This document shows, piece by piece, positions 1 to 9,291 of a DNA stretch of 64,000 nt. Within the stretch, counting starts at the first letter, position 1. Every line of letters begins with the position of its first letter. The notes under the pieces were generated by a model. That model had not been told where the DNA came from. It searched no databases and worked only from the letters and a program-made list of their open reading frames with translations. The position numbers were made by a program, and so were the translations under genes. This stretch comes from Gp7-AA10 sp035636095 (GTDB lineage: Bacteria; Acidobacteriota; Thermoanaerobaculia; Gp7-AA8), in assembly GCA_035636095.1 (NCBI GenBank), contig DASPZU010000066.1:59944-123943 (forward strand), read 5' to 3'.

Positions 1-200
1 TGAATGAAAAGCGACTTGTCGCGGATGGCATCGCCGACCGCGGCTTCGTGATAGTGCCGGCGTTGATTCGCGGTGTCGATTCCGCGGAAACCCTCTGCCA
101 GCGCTAACTCGACGAGGGCCCTGGTGCGCTCCTCTTTCCAGGCGGTGCCGTAGAGAAACGGTGGGGCGCCGCCGTGGTCGGCGGCGCTCCACGTGCCATT
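1..200 (-). CDS. aldo/keto reductase, N-terminal part, cut by window edge
   Basis: Reading the minus strand from 200 to 1 gives a chain with the segments GGAPPFLYGTAWKEERT and FRGIDTANQRRHYHEAAVG. These match the first beta strand and the catalytic-Asp region (GIDTA) of NAD(P)H aldo/keto reductases, which reduce carbonyl substrates in the cytoplasm. The frame has no ATG, GTG or TTG between an upstream TGA and the conserved part. The sequence TAATGGCACG at the junction with the receptor gene would become a normal overlapping TAATG stop-start followed by Met-Gly-Thr-Trp-Ser if one G were added, so a one-base deletion or sequence error at the start codon is likely. It is the last gene of the minus-strand amylase/receptor group. 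Family call is fairly sure; intactness is not. Confidence 0.6.
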
Positions 201-3200
201 AGAAAATGTAGCGTGCTGCGAGCTGAACCTGACGTTCGGTGTTCAAGCGCGTGCCGGTGATCTTTCCGAAGTTCGAATCGCCGACGGTGTTGTTAGGCTG
301 GTTGTACTGTGCCCAATTGAAGATATTGAAGCCTTCGATGCGCAGCTCGAGCGAGCCATAGCGCGGCAGGCCGAAGGTCTTGAAGAGCGAAAGGTCGATT
401 GTTTTTGTACCTGGTCCGCGCACCGCGTTGCGCTTCTCGGTACCTTGCGCGCCGGCAGCAGGCTTGAACGCGTCGGTGTTGAACCACTTGGTGGTGTTCT
501 CAGGACCGTTGTTCGGATTGCCGACCTGATCGGCGCGCTTTCCGCTCTGGTCGTAAACAGTGAATGGCGTGCCGGTCTGCAGCGTGAGAACAGTGTTCAC
601 GGCCCAACCGCCAACCAGGGTGTTGCCCTTGGCAAACGGCAGTTGGTAGGTCGCCGCCACCGTGAAGCGATGCCGTGCGTCGTAGTCGGCGTTCCCTTCG
701 TCGAGACTCAAGTTGCAGTTCGTTGTGCCAGCCTTCACGCAACTCGAATCCGTGACTGAGCCGCCGCGCGAAGGATTGCCCGGGAAAAAGCCTGGACCTT
801 CATTGGTCGCATGGCCGAAGGTGTAAGACGCAAGATACGCCAGGCCGTTCGACTCTCTCCTGCGGAGCGACATCTGCAGTGCGTCGTACTTCGACGTGCC
901 GATGTACATGATGGATGTGAGCCGGTCGGCAACCGCGCCACCGAAACCGGCCGAGGTGATGGTGGTGCCGAGGTTGTCTCCGCGCGAGCCGACGTAGGCG
1001 ACCGTCGCCGAAGTGTTTGCGTCAATCTCACGCTGTGCGCCGAAGCTCCATTCCTTCACCTCGGGGACTTCCGAGTCGCGCGGAATGTAGACGACGCCCG
1101 AGCCGAGAGGAAGGTCCGGCTTGTTTGGATCGACTGCCCTAGGCAGCGGAATCGGGTCCGACAACTTGACGTTCGCTCCCGGATCATCGCCGAAGCGGAA
1201 GTCGGTGACGACCGCCGGCGGGTTCTCGGTGAGCTGGTTATCGATGCCGCCGCGATCGAGAGCGTAGAAGATGCCGAAGCCGCCGCGGACGACCGTTTTG
1301 TCATTGAGGATGTAAGCGAAGCCGAGGCGCGGACCAAAGTTGTTTCTGTCAGTCTTGATGGTGGCTCGCGGCGCACCGTTCTGATTCGGAAGGACGAGTT
1401 TCTGCGTCACCGGGTCGTAATTGGCCATCCGATTGTTTTTCTCGTAGTACGGAGTCAGCAGGTCATACCGCAGGCCCAGGTTGAGGGTTAGCTTCGGGTT
1501 CACGTGCCAGTCGTCCTGCGCGAAGACCGCGTTCTCCCAACTGATGGTGTCGCGCGGAACGAAGCCCGGCACGCCGGTAGCCGTAAAGTTCGTTTTGGCG
1601 ATGAGCATGTCTGCTACTTCGTATCCGGTGTATCCCTGCTGGAAGCCGAAGCCATCGCGGTAGAAGTAGAACCCTTTGCCAAATCGGGAGCGCTCCTGAG
1701 CCATATCGCGCCGCAGGGCTGTGCCGCCGAACTTGAATGAATGGTTCCCGCGCAGCCACGACACGCCGTCGGAGAAAAAGAGCGTGCGCTGTTTGATGCG
1801 ATATTGACCGAAGTCGCCGAGGTATTCGATGTAGGTACCGTCGCCGCCGCCGATCAATGAAATGCCGTTGTTGGTGGTGATGCGGCCCGGGCCGGGGATG
1901 CCGAGGGCCTTGTTCTGATCGGTGCCGAAGCTGACCGGGAGGAACGCGAAGTGAAAGTTAGTCGAGCCGAAGCGGGCCTCGTTGACGAGGTTCGAGGAGA
2001 AGATATGCGTCTCTCCCGCCCGCGCCGTGTAGCCGTTGTTCTCGGAGCTGCCTGCGCCGAAGCCGGCCTGGAAGCCGGGGATGCGACCAGGATCGCTGAA
2101 CTTGTCTGCCCAGTGGCTGCCGCTGACGAAGAGCTGATCGCTCGATGCCATGTTCTGATCCACGCGAGCGTCGATGTCGTTATAAGTGCTCTTCTTTTGT
2201 CGATGCGTGAGGTAGTTGCGAATGACGCCAGCGCGCGTCGGCATTGGGTAGACGTTCAGATAAGCCTTGCCGACCGGATCGAGCATGTTCGCGGGAATGA
2301 TGTTGCCCGTGAATGGCTGTCCGGTCATGGGGTTGTAAATAATGACCTTCTGGGTGAGACCGCTGACCGAAGTATCGAGCAGCTCGGAAAAGTCGCCGTT
2401 GCGCATCTTCGCGGTCGGGACGGTCACGAAATTGCCCGCCTCGACCGGGATGGAGTTGCGGAGACCGTGGAAGCTTCCGAAGAAGAATGTCCGGTCTCTG
2501 AAAACCGGACCGCCGAGCGTCACTCCGAAATCGTTGTTCTTGAAGTCGGGCTTCTCCTTGGCGAATTTTGGCGTGGCGGCCAGGCTCTTCGGCCGGTAGA
2601 AGTCGTAGGCGCTGCCCGTGAACTGGTTCGTACCGCTCTTGATGACCAGGTTCTGGATTCCGCCCGCGGCACGGCCGAACTCGGCCGACGCATTGGTGGT
2701 GATCACCGAAAACTCGCGGATGGCCTCGGGTGGTGGCAGATACGCGATGCTGTTGACCAACGACTCGTTGTTGTCGACGCCCTCGATCATGTAGTTGTTG
2801 AATTGCTCGCGAACGCCGTTGACCGACAGCGCCGCGCCGCCGAATTCGGAGTAGCGGAAGGTCTCGGCGTCAGTTCCCGAGCCGCCGCCCGAAGAGTTGC
2901 TGCCCGGAATTCCGCGATTGACGCCCGGGGCGAGAGTTGCCAACTGCGTGAAGTTGCGTCCGTTGAGCGGGAGATTCTCGATTTGCTTTTGATCGATCAG
3001 GGTAGAAATTTCCGATGTGCTCTTTTCGATGAGCGGGGCTGCGGCCGTGACCGTCAGTGTCTCGGAGACTCCGCCGAGCTGCATCTTGAAATCGAGGCGC
3101 GCGACCTGATTGACGGTGAGCGTCAGGGGCGTCACTTCTGTCTTGAAGCCGCTGAGCTCCACCTGGACGCGATAGTTGCCGACAGGAAGAGCTGGGACGG

Positions 3201-3411
3201 AGTAAGCACCTTTGGTGTCGGTGACATCGACGCGCATCGCGTTCGTGCCGACGTTGGTCGTCGTCACCGTCGCGCCAGGCAAAGCGGCGCCGGTGTTATC
3301 GGTCACCAGGCCTTCAATGCGGGCGTTGGCCGTCTGCGCGAAGATGGGTACGGCAGCAAACAGCATCAGTGCGAGTGCGACAAGAGTTTTCGCTCGAAAC
3401 GAACTCGTCAT
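199..3411 (-). CDS. TonB-dependent receptor with carboxypeptidase-regulatory-like N-domain
   Basis: An outer-membrane, energised uptake receptor of 1070 residues. Residues 1-26 are a signal peptide ending AVPIFAQ. Residues about 30-115 form a CarboxypepD_reg-like beta-sandwich (RIEGLVTDNTGAALPGATV), followed by the plug (IENLPLNGRNFTQLATLAPG) and a long beta-barrel ending in an aromatic residue (ARYIF), as outer-membrane proteins do. This is the Oar-like architecture common in Acidobacteriota. The start at 3411 was chosen over an in-frame upstream ATG at 3477 because it directly opens a signal peptide and has GGAGG nearby. The gene lies 46 bp downstream of the amylase gene on the same strand, suggesting a role in oligosaccharide import, by analogy with SusC-like systems. 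The substrate is inference. Confidence 0.9.
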   Translation of the reverse strand: MTSSFRAKTLVALALMLFAAVPIFAQTANARIEGLVTDNTGAALPGATVTTTNVGTNAMRVDVTDTKGAYSVPALPVGNYRVQVELSGFKTEVTPLTLTVNQVARLDFKMQLGGVSETLTVTAAAPLIEKSTSEISTLIDQKQIENLPLNGRNFTQLATLAPGVNRGIPGSNSSGGGSGTDAETFRYSEFGGAALSVNGVREQFNNYMIEGVDNNESLVNSIAYLPPPEAIREFSVITTNASAEFGRAAGGIQNLVIKSGTNQFTGSAYDFYRPKSLAATPKFAKEKPDFKNNDFGVTLGGPVFRDRTFFFGSFHGLRNSIPVEAGNFVTVPTAKMRNGDFSELLDTSVSGLTQKVIIYNPMTGQPFTGNIIPANMLDPVGKAYLNVYPMPTRAGVIRNYLTHRQKKSTYNDIDARVDQNMASSDQLFVSGSHWADKFSDPGRIPGFQAGFGAGSSENNGYTARAGETHIFSSNLVNEARFGSTNFHFAFLPVSFGTDQNKALGIPGPGRITTNNGISLIGGGDGTYIEYLGDFGQYRIKQRTLFFSDGVSWLRGNHSFKFGGTALRRDMAQERSRFGKGFYFYRDGFGFQQGYTGYEVADMLIAKTNFTATGVPGFVPRDTISWENAVFAQDDWHVNPKLTLNLGLRYDLLTPYYEKNNRMANYDPVTQKLVLPNQNGAPRATIKTDRNNFGPRLGFAYILNDKTVVRGGFGIFYALDRGGIDNQLTENPPAVVTDFRFGDDPGANVKLSDPIPLPRAVDPNKPDLPLGSGVVYIPRDSEVPEVKEWSFGAQREIDANTSATVAYVGSRGDNLGTTITSAGFGGAVADRLTSIMYIGTSKYDALQMSLRRRESNGLAYLASYTFGHATNEGPGFFPGNPSRGGSVTDSSCVKAGTTNCNLSLDEGNADYDARHRFTVAATYQLPFAKGNTLVGGWAVNTVLTLQTGTPFTVYDQSGKRADQVGNPNNGPENTTKWFNTDAFKPAAGAQGTEKRNAVRGPGTKTIDLSLFKTFGLPRYGSLELRIEGFNIFNWAQYNQPNNTVGDSNFGKITGTRLNTERQVQLAARYIF

Positions 3412-3457
3412 TGTTTCCTCCGGATGTGTTTTTGGACTAAGCGCGCGAAGTATATCG

Positions 3458-5011
3458 CTATCGAATTCGCCAGGCACCGCTGCTGTGTGCGGGGAGCGAG
3501 ACGTTCGCTCCCACCATCGACACGCCGCTGTCCTCGATGATCGCCTCCGGGGTTCCGGTGACCGGCAACGTCAAGCTCGCCGATGCATTGCCGAGGTTGT
3601 GCGCCACCACAACGCGCTCGTCGCCGGAGTCGCGGATGAACGCGAGAATCTGTGCGCCGGAATCGAGCGGCGTGATGTCACCCTTCAAAAGCGCGTTCGA
3701 ACGCTTCCGGGCCGCGATCCAGTTTCGATAGTACGACAGCAGCGATTGCGGATCGCTGGTCTGAGAGGCAACATTGTTTACGGCCAGGCCCGGTGCGAAC
3801 GCATGCCATGGCGTCGCTGTCGAGAATCCTCCCGACGACGTCCAGGGCATCGGCGTGCGTTTCCATTCATCCTCCGAGCCCGGACCGTTTTGCAGTCCGA
3901 CCTCTTCGCCGTAGTAAATGAACGGCGCACCGGGCAGCGTCAGAAGAATCGCGGCGGCGTTGCGCAACTTGCCGGCGTCGCTGCCGAGTTGTGTCGCGAT
4001 TCGAATGTGATCGTGATTGGTAAGAAACGGCGCGTCGATCACGCCGGACGGATACGCGGCGATCATGTCGCGCAGCGTCGAGCGGATGCGATTCGCGTTG
4101 CCGCTGTTCACCCCTTCGATGATTGCCGATGCCAGAGGAAAGTTGAAGTTGGACAGGCCATCGCCGAAATACGTCGCGAGTTTTTGCGTGTCGACCGTGT
4201 TCTCGGCCACCAGGAACGCCTCCGGCTTCGTTCTCTGTACGTCGGATGCGAAGTCTTTGAGGATCTGATGCGTCTCCGGAGTGTCGGCCTGTCCCGCGCC
4301 CGGTCCCGTTTCGACGAGATAGCGTGTCGCGTCGAGGCGAAAACCGTCGACGCCCTGAGATAGCCATAACCTCCCCAGCCGAAACATCTCGGTTTTGACT
4401 TCCGGCGCGCGGTAGTTGAGGTCGGGCATGCCGCTCCAGAACAGGGCGTAGTAGTACGCGCCGTTTTTGAGATACCAGGTCGGATAATTTCCGCCCCACG
4501 GCTGCGTCCAGCCGGGATTGGTCGCGTTCCACACGTACCAGTTGCGCTTGGGCGATGCCGTGGACGAGGCCGAATCGAGAAACCACGGATGCTCCGAGCT
4601 GGTATGGTTCATCACGAAATCGACGATGACGCGGATCCCGCGCTTGTGCGCTTCTTCGAGAAAGCGTTGGAAATCGGCATTGGTGCCGTAATCGCGTTCG
4701 ATGGTTTCGTAGTCGGTAGTGTCATAGCCGTGATAGCTCGGCGATTCGAAGATCGGCATGAGCCAGATGGCGTTGATACCGAGGTTGTTCACGTAATCGA
4801 GTTTTGAAGCGAGGCCGTTGAAGTCGCCGATGCCGTCGCCGTTCGAGTCGTAAAAGCTGCGGACAAAGATTTCGTAGAAGACGTCGCCGCGCGCCCATTC
4901 AGCATTCGCTACCGGACGGACGGCGCGATGACGAACAGGATCCGCCGTTGTGCTGCTGCAGGCGAGAACGGGAAGGAGGATCGCCGCCAGCGCAGCGCGG
5001 ACAAGTCGCAT
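3458..5011 (-). CDS. GH13 alpha-amylase family lipoprotein
   Basis: A 517-residue alpha-glucan hydrolase. The start at 5011 opens a lipoprotein signal peptide with lipobox LPVLAC, so the enzyme is probably membrane-anchored outside the cytoplasm. The four GH13 conserved regions are visible: DFVMNH (Asp131), GFRLDATR with nucleophile Asp227, VAEN with acid/base Glu270, and TNHDH with Asp334. A calcium-type motif DSNGDGIGDFNG is near residue 55. A much longer in-frame extension upstream is antisense to the GH3 gene and lacks conserved features, so it was discarded. It is probably co-transcribed with the downstream TonB receptor and diverges from the GH3 beta-glucosidase with only 24 bp between start codons. 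The trio looks like a starch/maltodextrin or beta-glucan degradation locus. Confidence 0.93.
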   Translation of the reverse strand: MRLVRAALAAILLPVLACSSTTADPVRHRAVRPVANAEWARGDVFYEIFVRSFYDSNGDGIGDFNGLASKLDYVNNLGINAIWLMPIFESPSYHGYDTTDYETIERDYGTNADFQRFLEEAHKRGIRVIVDFVMNHTSSEHPWFLDSASSTASPKRNWYVWNATNPGWTQPWGGNYPTWYLKNGAYYYALFWSGMPDLNYRAPEVKTEMFRLGRLWLSQGVDGFRLDATRYLVETGPGAGQADTPETHQILKDFASDVQRTKPEAFLVAENTVDTQKLATYFGDGLSNFNFPLASAIIEGVNSGNANRIRSTLRDMIAAYPSGVIDAPFLTNHDHIRIATQLGSDAGKLRNAAAILLTLPGAPFIYYGEEVGLQNGPGSEDEWKRTPMPWTSSGGFSTATPWHAFAPGLAVNNVASQTSDPQSLLSYYRNWIAARKRSNALLKGDITPLDSGAQILAFIRDSGDERVVVAHNLGNASASLTLPVTGTPEAIIEDSGVSMVGANVSLPAHSSGAWRIR

Positions 5012-5035
5012 AAGGCGGTATTGTAGGCTCTGGTC

Positions 5036-7039
5036 ATGCGGAACGTTTTCGCGGTCGCTTTCATCCTGGTTTCGGTCGCGGCACATGCTCAGGACCGCGT
5101 TGAAAAACTCCTCGCGCGAATGACGCTCGAGGAAAAGCTCGGGCAACTGACGCAGCTCGTTACCGGTCAACCGGAGCTCGCGCCGGCGCTCGACAAGGGA
5201 CTGGTCGGCTCGATTCTGAATTCCGGCGGCGTGGAAGAGATCAATCAGATGCAGCGTCGTCTGAAAATTCCGCTGCTGGTCGGTTACGACGTGATTCATG
5301 GCTATCGCACCATCTTTCCGATCCCGCTCGCGATGGCCTCGTCGTGGGATCCGCAGCTGGCGGAGCTTTCGGCGGGCGTGGCCGCCAGGGAGGCACGGTC
5401 GGCGGGAATTCGCTGGACGTTCGCGCCGATGGTCGACATCGCGCGCGACGCGCGCTGGGGAAGAATCGCCGAGGGGGCGGGGGAGGATCCGGTCCTCGGA
5501 TCGGCGATGGCGGCCGCGTACGTGCGCGGTTTTCAGAACAACGGCCTTCTTGCCTGCGCAAAACACTACGCCGCCTACGGCGCAGCGGAAGCAGGTCGCG
5601 ACTACAACGCGGCCGAAATGTCGGAAGGAACTCTTCGCGAGGTTTACCTTCCGCCGTTTCGAGCCGCGGTCGATGCCGGCGTCGCGACGCTGATGTCGGC
5701 GTTCGAGAGCGTCAACGGAGTTCCCGCAACCGCGAATCGCCGCCTTCTCACCGACATCCTCCGCACCGAGTGGAAGTTCAAAGGATTCGTGGTCAGCGAT
5801 TGGGAGGCCGTGGCTGAATTGATCGACCATGGCGTCGCATCTTCAAAAGAAGAGGCGGCCAGAAAAGCGATCACCGCCGGCGTCGAGATGGACATGCGGG
5901 ACAACAACTACTCGACGCTAGTCGCTGCAGTCCGCCAGGGCAGACTGTCGCGTGCGATTGTCGATCGCGCTGTTAGGCGCGTCCTGCGGATTAAAGATCA
6001 AGCCGGGCTGCTCGACAATCCATTGACAAGCGCCGCCGGCGACGTTCCGCTCGATCGCGATGCCGCCCGCCGCGTCGCGCAACAGTCGATCGTTTTGCTC
6101 AAGAACGAAAATGATCTCCTTCCGCTTCCGAAAACTGGACGCAAGATCGCGGTTGTCGGGCCTCTCGCGGATTCGAAAAAAGACATGCTCGGCCCGTGGT
6201 CGGCAAAGGGCAAGGCGGAGGAATGCGTCACCCTTCGTGACGTCATTCAAGACAGCGTCGCCGTCGGGGATGCCGATGTCATCATCGCGGTCCTGGGCGA
6301 GACTCGCGAGATGTCGGGAGAAGCGGCATCGCGCGCGTCGATCGATCTTCCTGGCGATCAGGAGAAACTCCTCCAATCGCTGGTTGCGACGGGGAAGCCG
6401 GTTGTCCTCATCGTGATGTCGGGTCGCCCGCTCGCGATTTCATGGGCAGCCGAACACGTCCCCGCCATCGTCCAGGCCTGGTTCCTAGGCACCGAAAGCG
6501 GGCACGCCCTCGCGGATGTGCTTTTTGGCGATGTCAATCCGAGCGGCAAGCTGCCCGTGACGATTCCGCGCGCGACGGGACAGGTTCCGATCTACTACAA
6601 CCACTTACCGACCGGACGCCCGCCCGATCCGAAGAACAAATACACCAGCAAATATCTCGACACGGAAATAGGTCCGCTGTATCCCTTCGGCTTCGGCCTG
6701 ACGTATACGAAGTTCGAGTACAGCGACCTCAAAGTCACTTCGCGCGCCGCTTCGGCAACCGTTCGAAACGTCGGCAATCGCGCCGGAGACGAGATCGTGC
6801 AGATGTACATCCGCGATCCTGTCGCCAGTGTCTCGAGGGCTGTCAAAGAGCTGAAGGGATTTCAGCGCGTGGCATTAGGACCTGGCGAGAGCAAACACAT
6901 CGAGTTCACCATCACGCGCCGCGAATTGCAGTTCTGGTCCAACGGACGTTGGGTGACCGAACCTGGGGAGTTCAAAGTATGGATCGGTCCGAATTCCGCG
7001 ACGGGACTCGAGGGAAACTTCGTCATCGCAATTCCCTGA
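5036..7039 (+). CDS. bglX: GH3 beta-glucosidase, exported
   Basis: A 667-residue glycoside hydrolase that removes terminal glucose or xylose from oligosaccharides. Residues 1-19 are a signal peptide (ending AAHAQD). The N-terminal GH3 domain carries KHYAAYG and the nucleophile Asp265 in GFVVSDWEAV. The C-terminal GH3 domain follows (about 345-560), and a fibronectin-III-like domain closes the chain (KELKGFQRVALGPGES). Length and order match periplasmic BglX. The start is 24 bp from the divergent amylase start, so promoter elements for one gene must lie within the other. The 3' end overlaps the convergent GH18 gene by 17 bp. Confidence 0.93.
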   Translation: MRNVFAVAFILVSVAAHAQDRVEKLLARMTLEEKLGQLTQLVTGQPELAPALDKGLVGSILNSGGVEEINQMQRRLKIPLLVGYDVIHGYRTIFPIPLAMASSWDPQLAELSAGVAAREARSAGIRWTFAPMVDIARDARWGRIAEGAGEDPVLGSAMAAAYVRGFQNNGLLACAKHYAAYGAAEAGRDYNAAEMSEGTLREVYLPPFRAAVDAGVATLMSAFESVNGVPATANRRLLTDILRTEWKFKGFVVSDWEAVAELIDHGVASSKEEAARKAITAGVEMDMRDNNYSTLVAAVRQGRLSRAIVDRAVRRVLRIKDQAGLLDNPLTSAAGDVPLDRDAARRVAQQSIVLLKNENDLLPLPKTGRKIAVVGPLADSKKDMLGPWSAKGKAEECVTLRDVIQDSVAVGDADVIIAVLGETREMSGEAASRASIDLPGDQEKLLQSLVATGKPVVLIVMSGRPLAISWAAEHVPAIVQAWFLGTESGHALADVLFGDVNPSGKLPVTIPRATGQVPIYYNHLPTGRPPDPKNKYTSKYLDTEIGPLYPFGFGLTYTKFEYSDLKVTSRAASATVRNVGNRAGDEIVQMYIRDPVASVSRAVKELKGFQRVALGPGESKHIEFTITRRELQFWSNGRWVTEPGEFKVWIGPNSATGLEGNFVIAIP

Positions 7040-8129
7040 ACAGCGTGGTCAGCAAAATCTCATCCGGATCCTCGCTCTGCTCCCAATACATCACGCCGCC
7101 GAGTTTGTACTGCTTCACGAAGCTCGCCTTCTCGCGCAACGACTCCGGATCTTCGTAGGTGATGAAGACCCCTGAAGCGGCGCTCCACAGAAACGGCGCC
7201 CGCGCCGCCTGGTCCCAATGGCGTTTGAAGCCGTTGCGATCGATGTAGTCGCGCACCAGCACCGAATAAGGGAGCCCGCCCACATACGCTTCCACCGGTT
7301 GATGCAATCCGTTGTTGGCCGGACTCACCCCGCACCACTGGCGGCCGTACAGCGGCACGCCTAACACGAGCTTTCGAGACGGGATGCCGGCGGCGAGGTG
7401 CTGCTTGACGAATCCTTCCGCTGAGGGATACGGAGTCATACCGAACAGGCCGGCGTGATGCGCGGTGGTCTTCGACCACACGCCGGCGAGGTCGTAGGCC
7501 ATGATGTTGATCCAGTCGACATACGGATGCAGACGCTCCATCTCCGTGTGTTGGAAATAGACGCCGCCCGCGGTTGCGATCGAGAGCGTGTAGCGATCTT
7601 GGCCGGTGCGCCTGCGTTCATCGCTCAACGCGTCGAGTTGTTCGCGGAGCGTCTTCAGCAGCGCTGTGAAGTTCTCTTTGTCCTCCTCGAGGTACATGAT
7701 GCCCGGTCCGGGCTGGCCGGGATATTCCCAGTCGAGATCGAGGCCGTCGAGGGCATAGCGCTTGATCAAAGCGATCGCACCGGCGGCGAACTTTCTGCGC
7801 GTGGTCTCATTGAAGGCCGCCAGCGAAAAGTTGTCGGCCCCCCATCCGCCGATGGACAGAATCACTTTCAGCTTTGGATTCTTTGCCTTCAATGCCTGCA
7901 ATTGGCTGAAGTGCGCGGGCGCGCTGCGCTCGTCGATGATGAGGTCGCCGCCCTCGCTCACTTTGCCGAAGGCGTAGTTGATGTGCGTCAACTTCTCCGC
8001 GCTGATGCGATACATGTCGGCGCGGCGATGGACGTACGCGATGATGCGATACCGCGGCTCGGGCGGTGTCAGCTGAATGCTGCAGGCGCTCAGAAGGCAG
8101 CCGATGACCGTCGCAGTGATTCGCCTCAT
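7023..8129 (-). CDS. GH18 chitinase-like lipoprotein
   Basis: A 368-residue GH18 enzyme for chitin or GlcNAc-containing glycans. The start at 8129 opens a lipoprotein signal with lipobox LLSAC; an upstream in-frame ATG at 8159 would overlap the divergent xylF start codon and is less likely. The (beta/alpha)8 signatures are present: SIGGW on strand 3 and the catalytic DxxDxDxE motif as DGLDLDWE (Glu135 is the proton donor). WINIMAYDLAG and the GGVMYWEQSED end match the later strands. It starts 28 bp from the divergent xylF gene and its stop overlaps the convergent GH3 gene. Endo- versus exo-activity, or a spore/peptidoglycan role as in YaaH-like proteins, cannot be told from sequence. Confidence 0.88.
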   Translation of the reverse strand: MRRITATVIGCLLSACSIQLTPPEPRYRIIAYVHRRADMYRISAEKLTHINYAFGKVSEGGDLIIDERSAPAHFSQLQALKAKNPKLKVILSIGGWGADNFSLAAFNETTRRKFAAGAIALIKRYALDGLDLDWEYPGQPGPGIMYLEEDKENFTALLKTLREQLDALSDERRRTGQDRYTLSIATAGGVYFQHTEMERLHPYVDWINIMAYDLAGVWSKTTAHHAGLFGMTPYPSAEGFVKQHLAAGIPSRKLVLGVPLYGRQWCGVSPANNGLHQPVEAYVGGLPYSVLVRDYIDRNGFKRHWDQAARAPFLWSAASGVFITYEDPESLREKASFVKQYKLGGVMYWEQSEDPDEILLTTLFRELR

Positions 8130-8157
8130 GCGGGTAGGAAATGATACAAAACGCCGC

Positions 8158-9189
8158 ATGAAGAGACTTTGTGTTATCGGGCTGCTTGCACTGTCATGCG
8201 TGAAAGCGCCGGAACAGACATCGACCGCCGGCGGTACGACCGCTGCGCCGCACGGAGGACCGGTTCGCATCGGCTTCTCGATGGACACCCTCAAAGAAGA
8301 GCGGTGGCAGCGCGACAAGCGGCTGGTCGAACAGCGCGCCAAAGAAGTGGGGGCCGCGCTCGACGTTCAGGTTGCGAACGGTGACGATGCCGTGCAGACC
8401 AAACAGGCAGACAACATGTTGACCAAAGGCGTCGACGTCCTCATCGTGGCGCCGCATAACGGCGAGATCGCGGCCTCGATCGTCGAAGCGGCGCACCGCA
8501 AAGGCGTGCCGGTCATCGCCTACGACCGCCTGATCCGCGATTCCGATGTCGATCTCTATCTTTCGCATCAGGTGGAAAAGATCGGCGAGATGCAGGCGGA
8601 ATATGCTCAGAAGCACGTCCCCAAAGGAAACTACGTCCTGATCGGCGGCTCGCCCACGGACTACAACGCACTGCTGCTCCGCAAAGGACAGATGAACGTG
8701 CTCAAGCCGGCCATCGATCGCCATGACATCAAAGTGATCTCAGAACAGTTCGCGCGCGAGTGGAAAGCCGAAGAGGCGCTGCGCATCACCGAAGATGCCC
8801 TGACCAGGACCGGAAACAAGATTCAGGCGATCGTGGCATCGAATGATGGCACCGCCGGCGGCGCAATCTCGGCGCTCGAGGCAGCCGGACTGGCCGGAAA
8901 AGTCCTGGTGACCGGGCAGGACGCGCAGAAGGACGCTGTGCAGCGCATCGTCAAAGGCACGCAGACCATGACGATCTACAAGCCCATTCAGCCGCTGGCA
9001 TTCGGAGCGGTCGATGCGGCCATCAGGCTCGCGAAGAAGCAGCCGGTGGAGACCAAGGACAAGATCAACAACGGCAAAAAAGACGTTCCGGCGATCCTGA
9101 TCGAGGCCATCGCGGTCGACAAGAGCAACGTCGATGCAACCGTCATCAAAGACGGCTACTTCACGCACGCCGAAATCTACGGTCAGTAA
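8158..9189 (+). CDS. xylF: xylose-type sugar ABC transporter binding lipoprotein
   Basis: A 343-residue periplasmic-binding protein of the type I (ribose/xylose) fold, anchored as a lipoprotein (lipobox LLALSC). The body aligns in character with XylF: IGFSMDTLKEERWQRDK, NGDDAVQTKQADNMLTKGVDV, VIAYDRLI, NDGTAGGAISAL, TVTGQD-like VTGQDAQ and MTIYKPIQPLA. It would capture xylose or a similar pentose for the XylG/XylH transporter encoded 760 bp downstream. Unlike in typical xylFGH operons, a strong palindromic hairpin and a minus-strand gene lie between xylF and xylG, so the transporter halves are probably transcribed separately. Identification is confident at the family level; the exact sugar is inferred. 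Confidence 0.9.
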   Translation: MKRLCVIGLLALSCVKAPEQTSTAGGTTAAPHGGPVRIGFSMDTLKEERWQRDKRLVEQRAKEVGAALDVQVANGDDAVQTKQADNMLTKGVDVLIVAPHNGEIAASIVEAAHRKGVPVIAYDRLIRDSDVDLYLSHQVEKIGEMQAEYAQKHVPKGNYVLIGGSPTDYNALLLRKGQMNVLKPAIDRHDIKVISEQFAREWKAEEALRITEDALTRTGNKIQAIVASNDGTAGGAISALEAAGLAGKVLVTGQDAQKDAVQRIVKGTQTMTIYKPIQPLAFGAVDAAIRLAKKQPVETKDKINNGKKDVPAILIEAIAVDKSNVDATVIKDGYFTHAEIYGQ

Positions 9190-9193
9190 AGAC

Positions 9194-9285
9194 GGTGCCG
9201 CGCCTACAGTTGGCTGTTTTTTCTCCCGCTCGTGGAAATTGGACTACGTCTGGTAGAAAAAACAGCCAACTGTAGGCGCGGCACC
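9194..9285. repeat. long hairpin, REP-like element 1 (31-bp perfect arms)
   Basis: The arms at 9194-9224 and 9255-9285 are perfect reverse complements over 31 bp, separated by a 30-nt loop. Each arm starts GGTGCC and ends near the loop with TTGGCTGTTTT. The same ends recur in the element at 45187-45279, but the middle of the stem differs and is compensated on both arms. It lies between the xylF stop and the convergent hypothetical gene and could terminate both transcripts. The pattern resembles REP/RAYT-type palindromic units; no RAYT transposase is in the window. Confidence 0.85.
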
Positions 9286-9291
9286 AAGCCA

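Noticed and set aside
1951..3540. 529-codon plus-strand open frame opposite the large TonB receptor
   Set aside because: It is antisense to a gene with clear signal peptide, domains and Shine-Dalgarno sequence; its translation is Arg/Glu-rich low-complexity with no motif, typical of antisense frames in GC-rich DNA.
9194..9285. CRISPR repeat-spacer array
   Set aside because: The long palindromes occur singly, not as regularly spaced direct repeats, and there are no cas genes.
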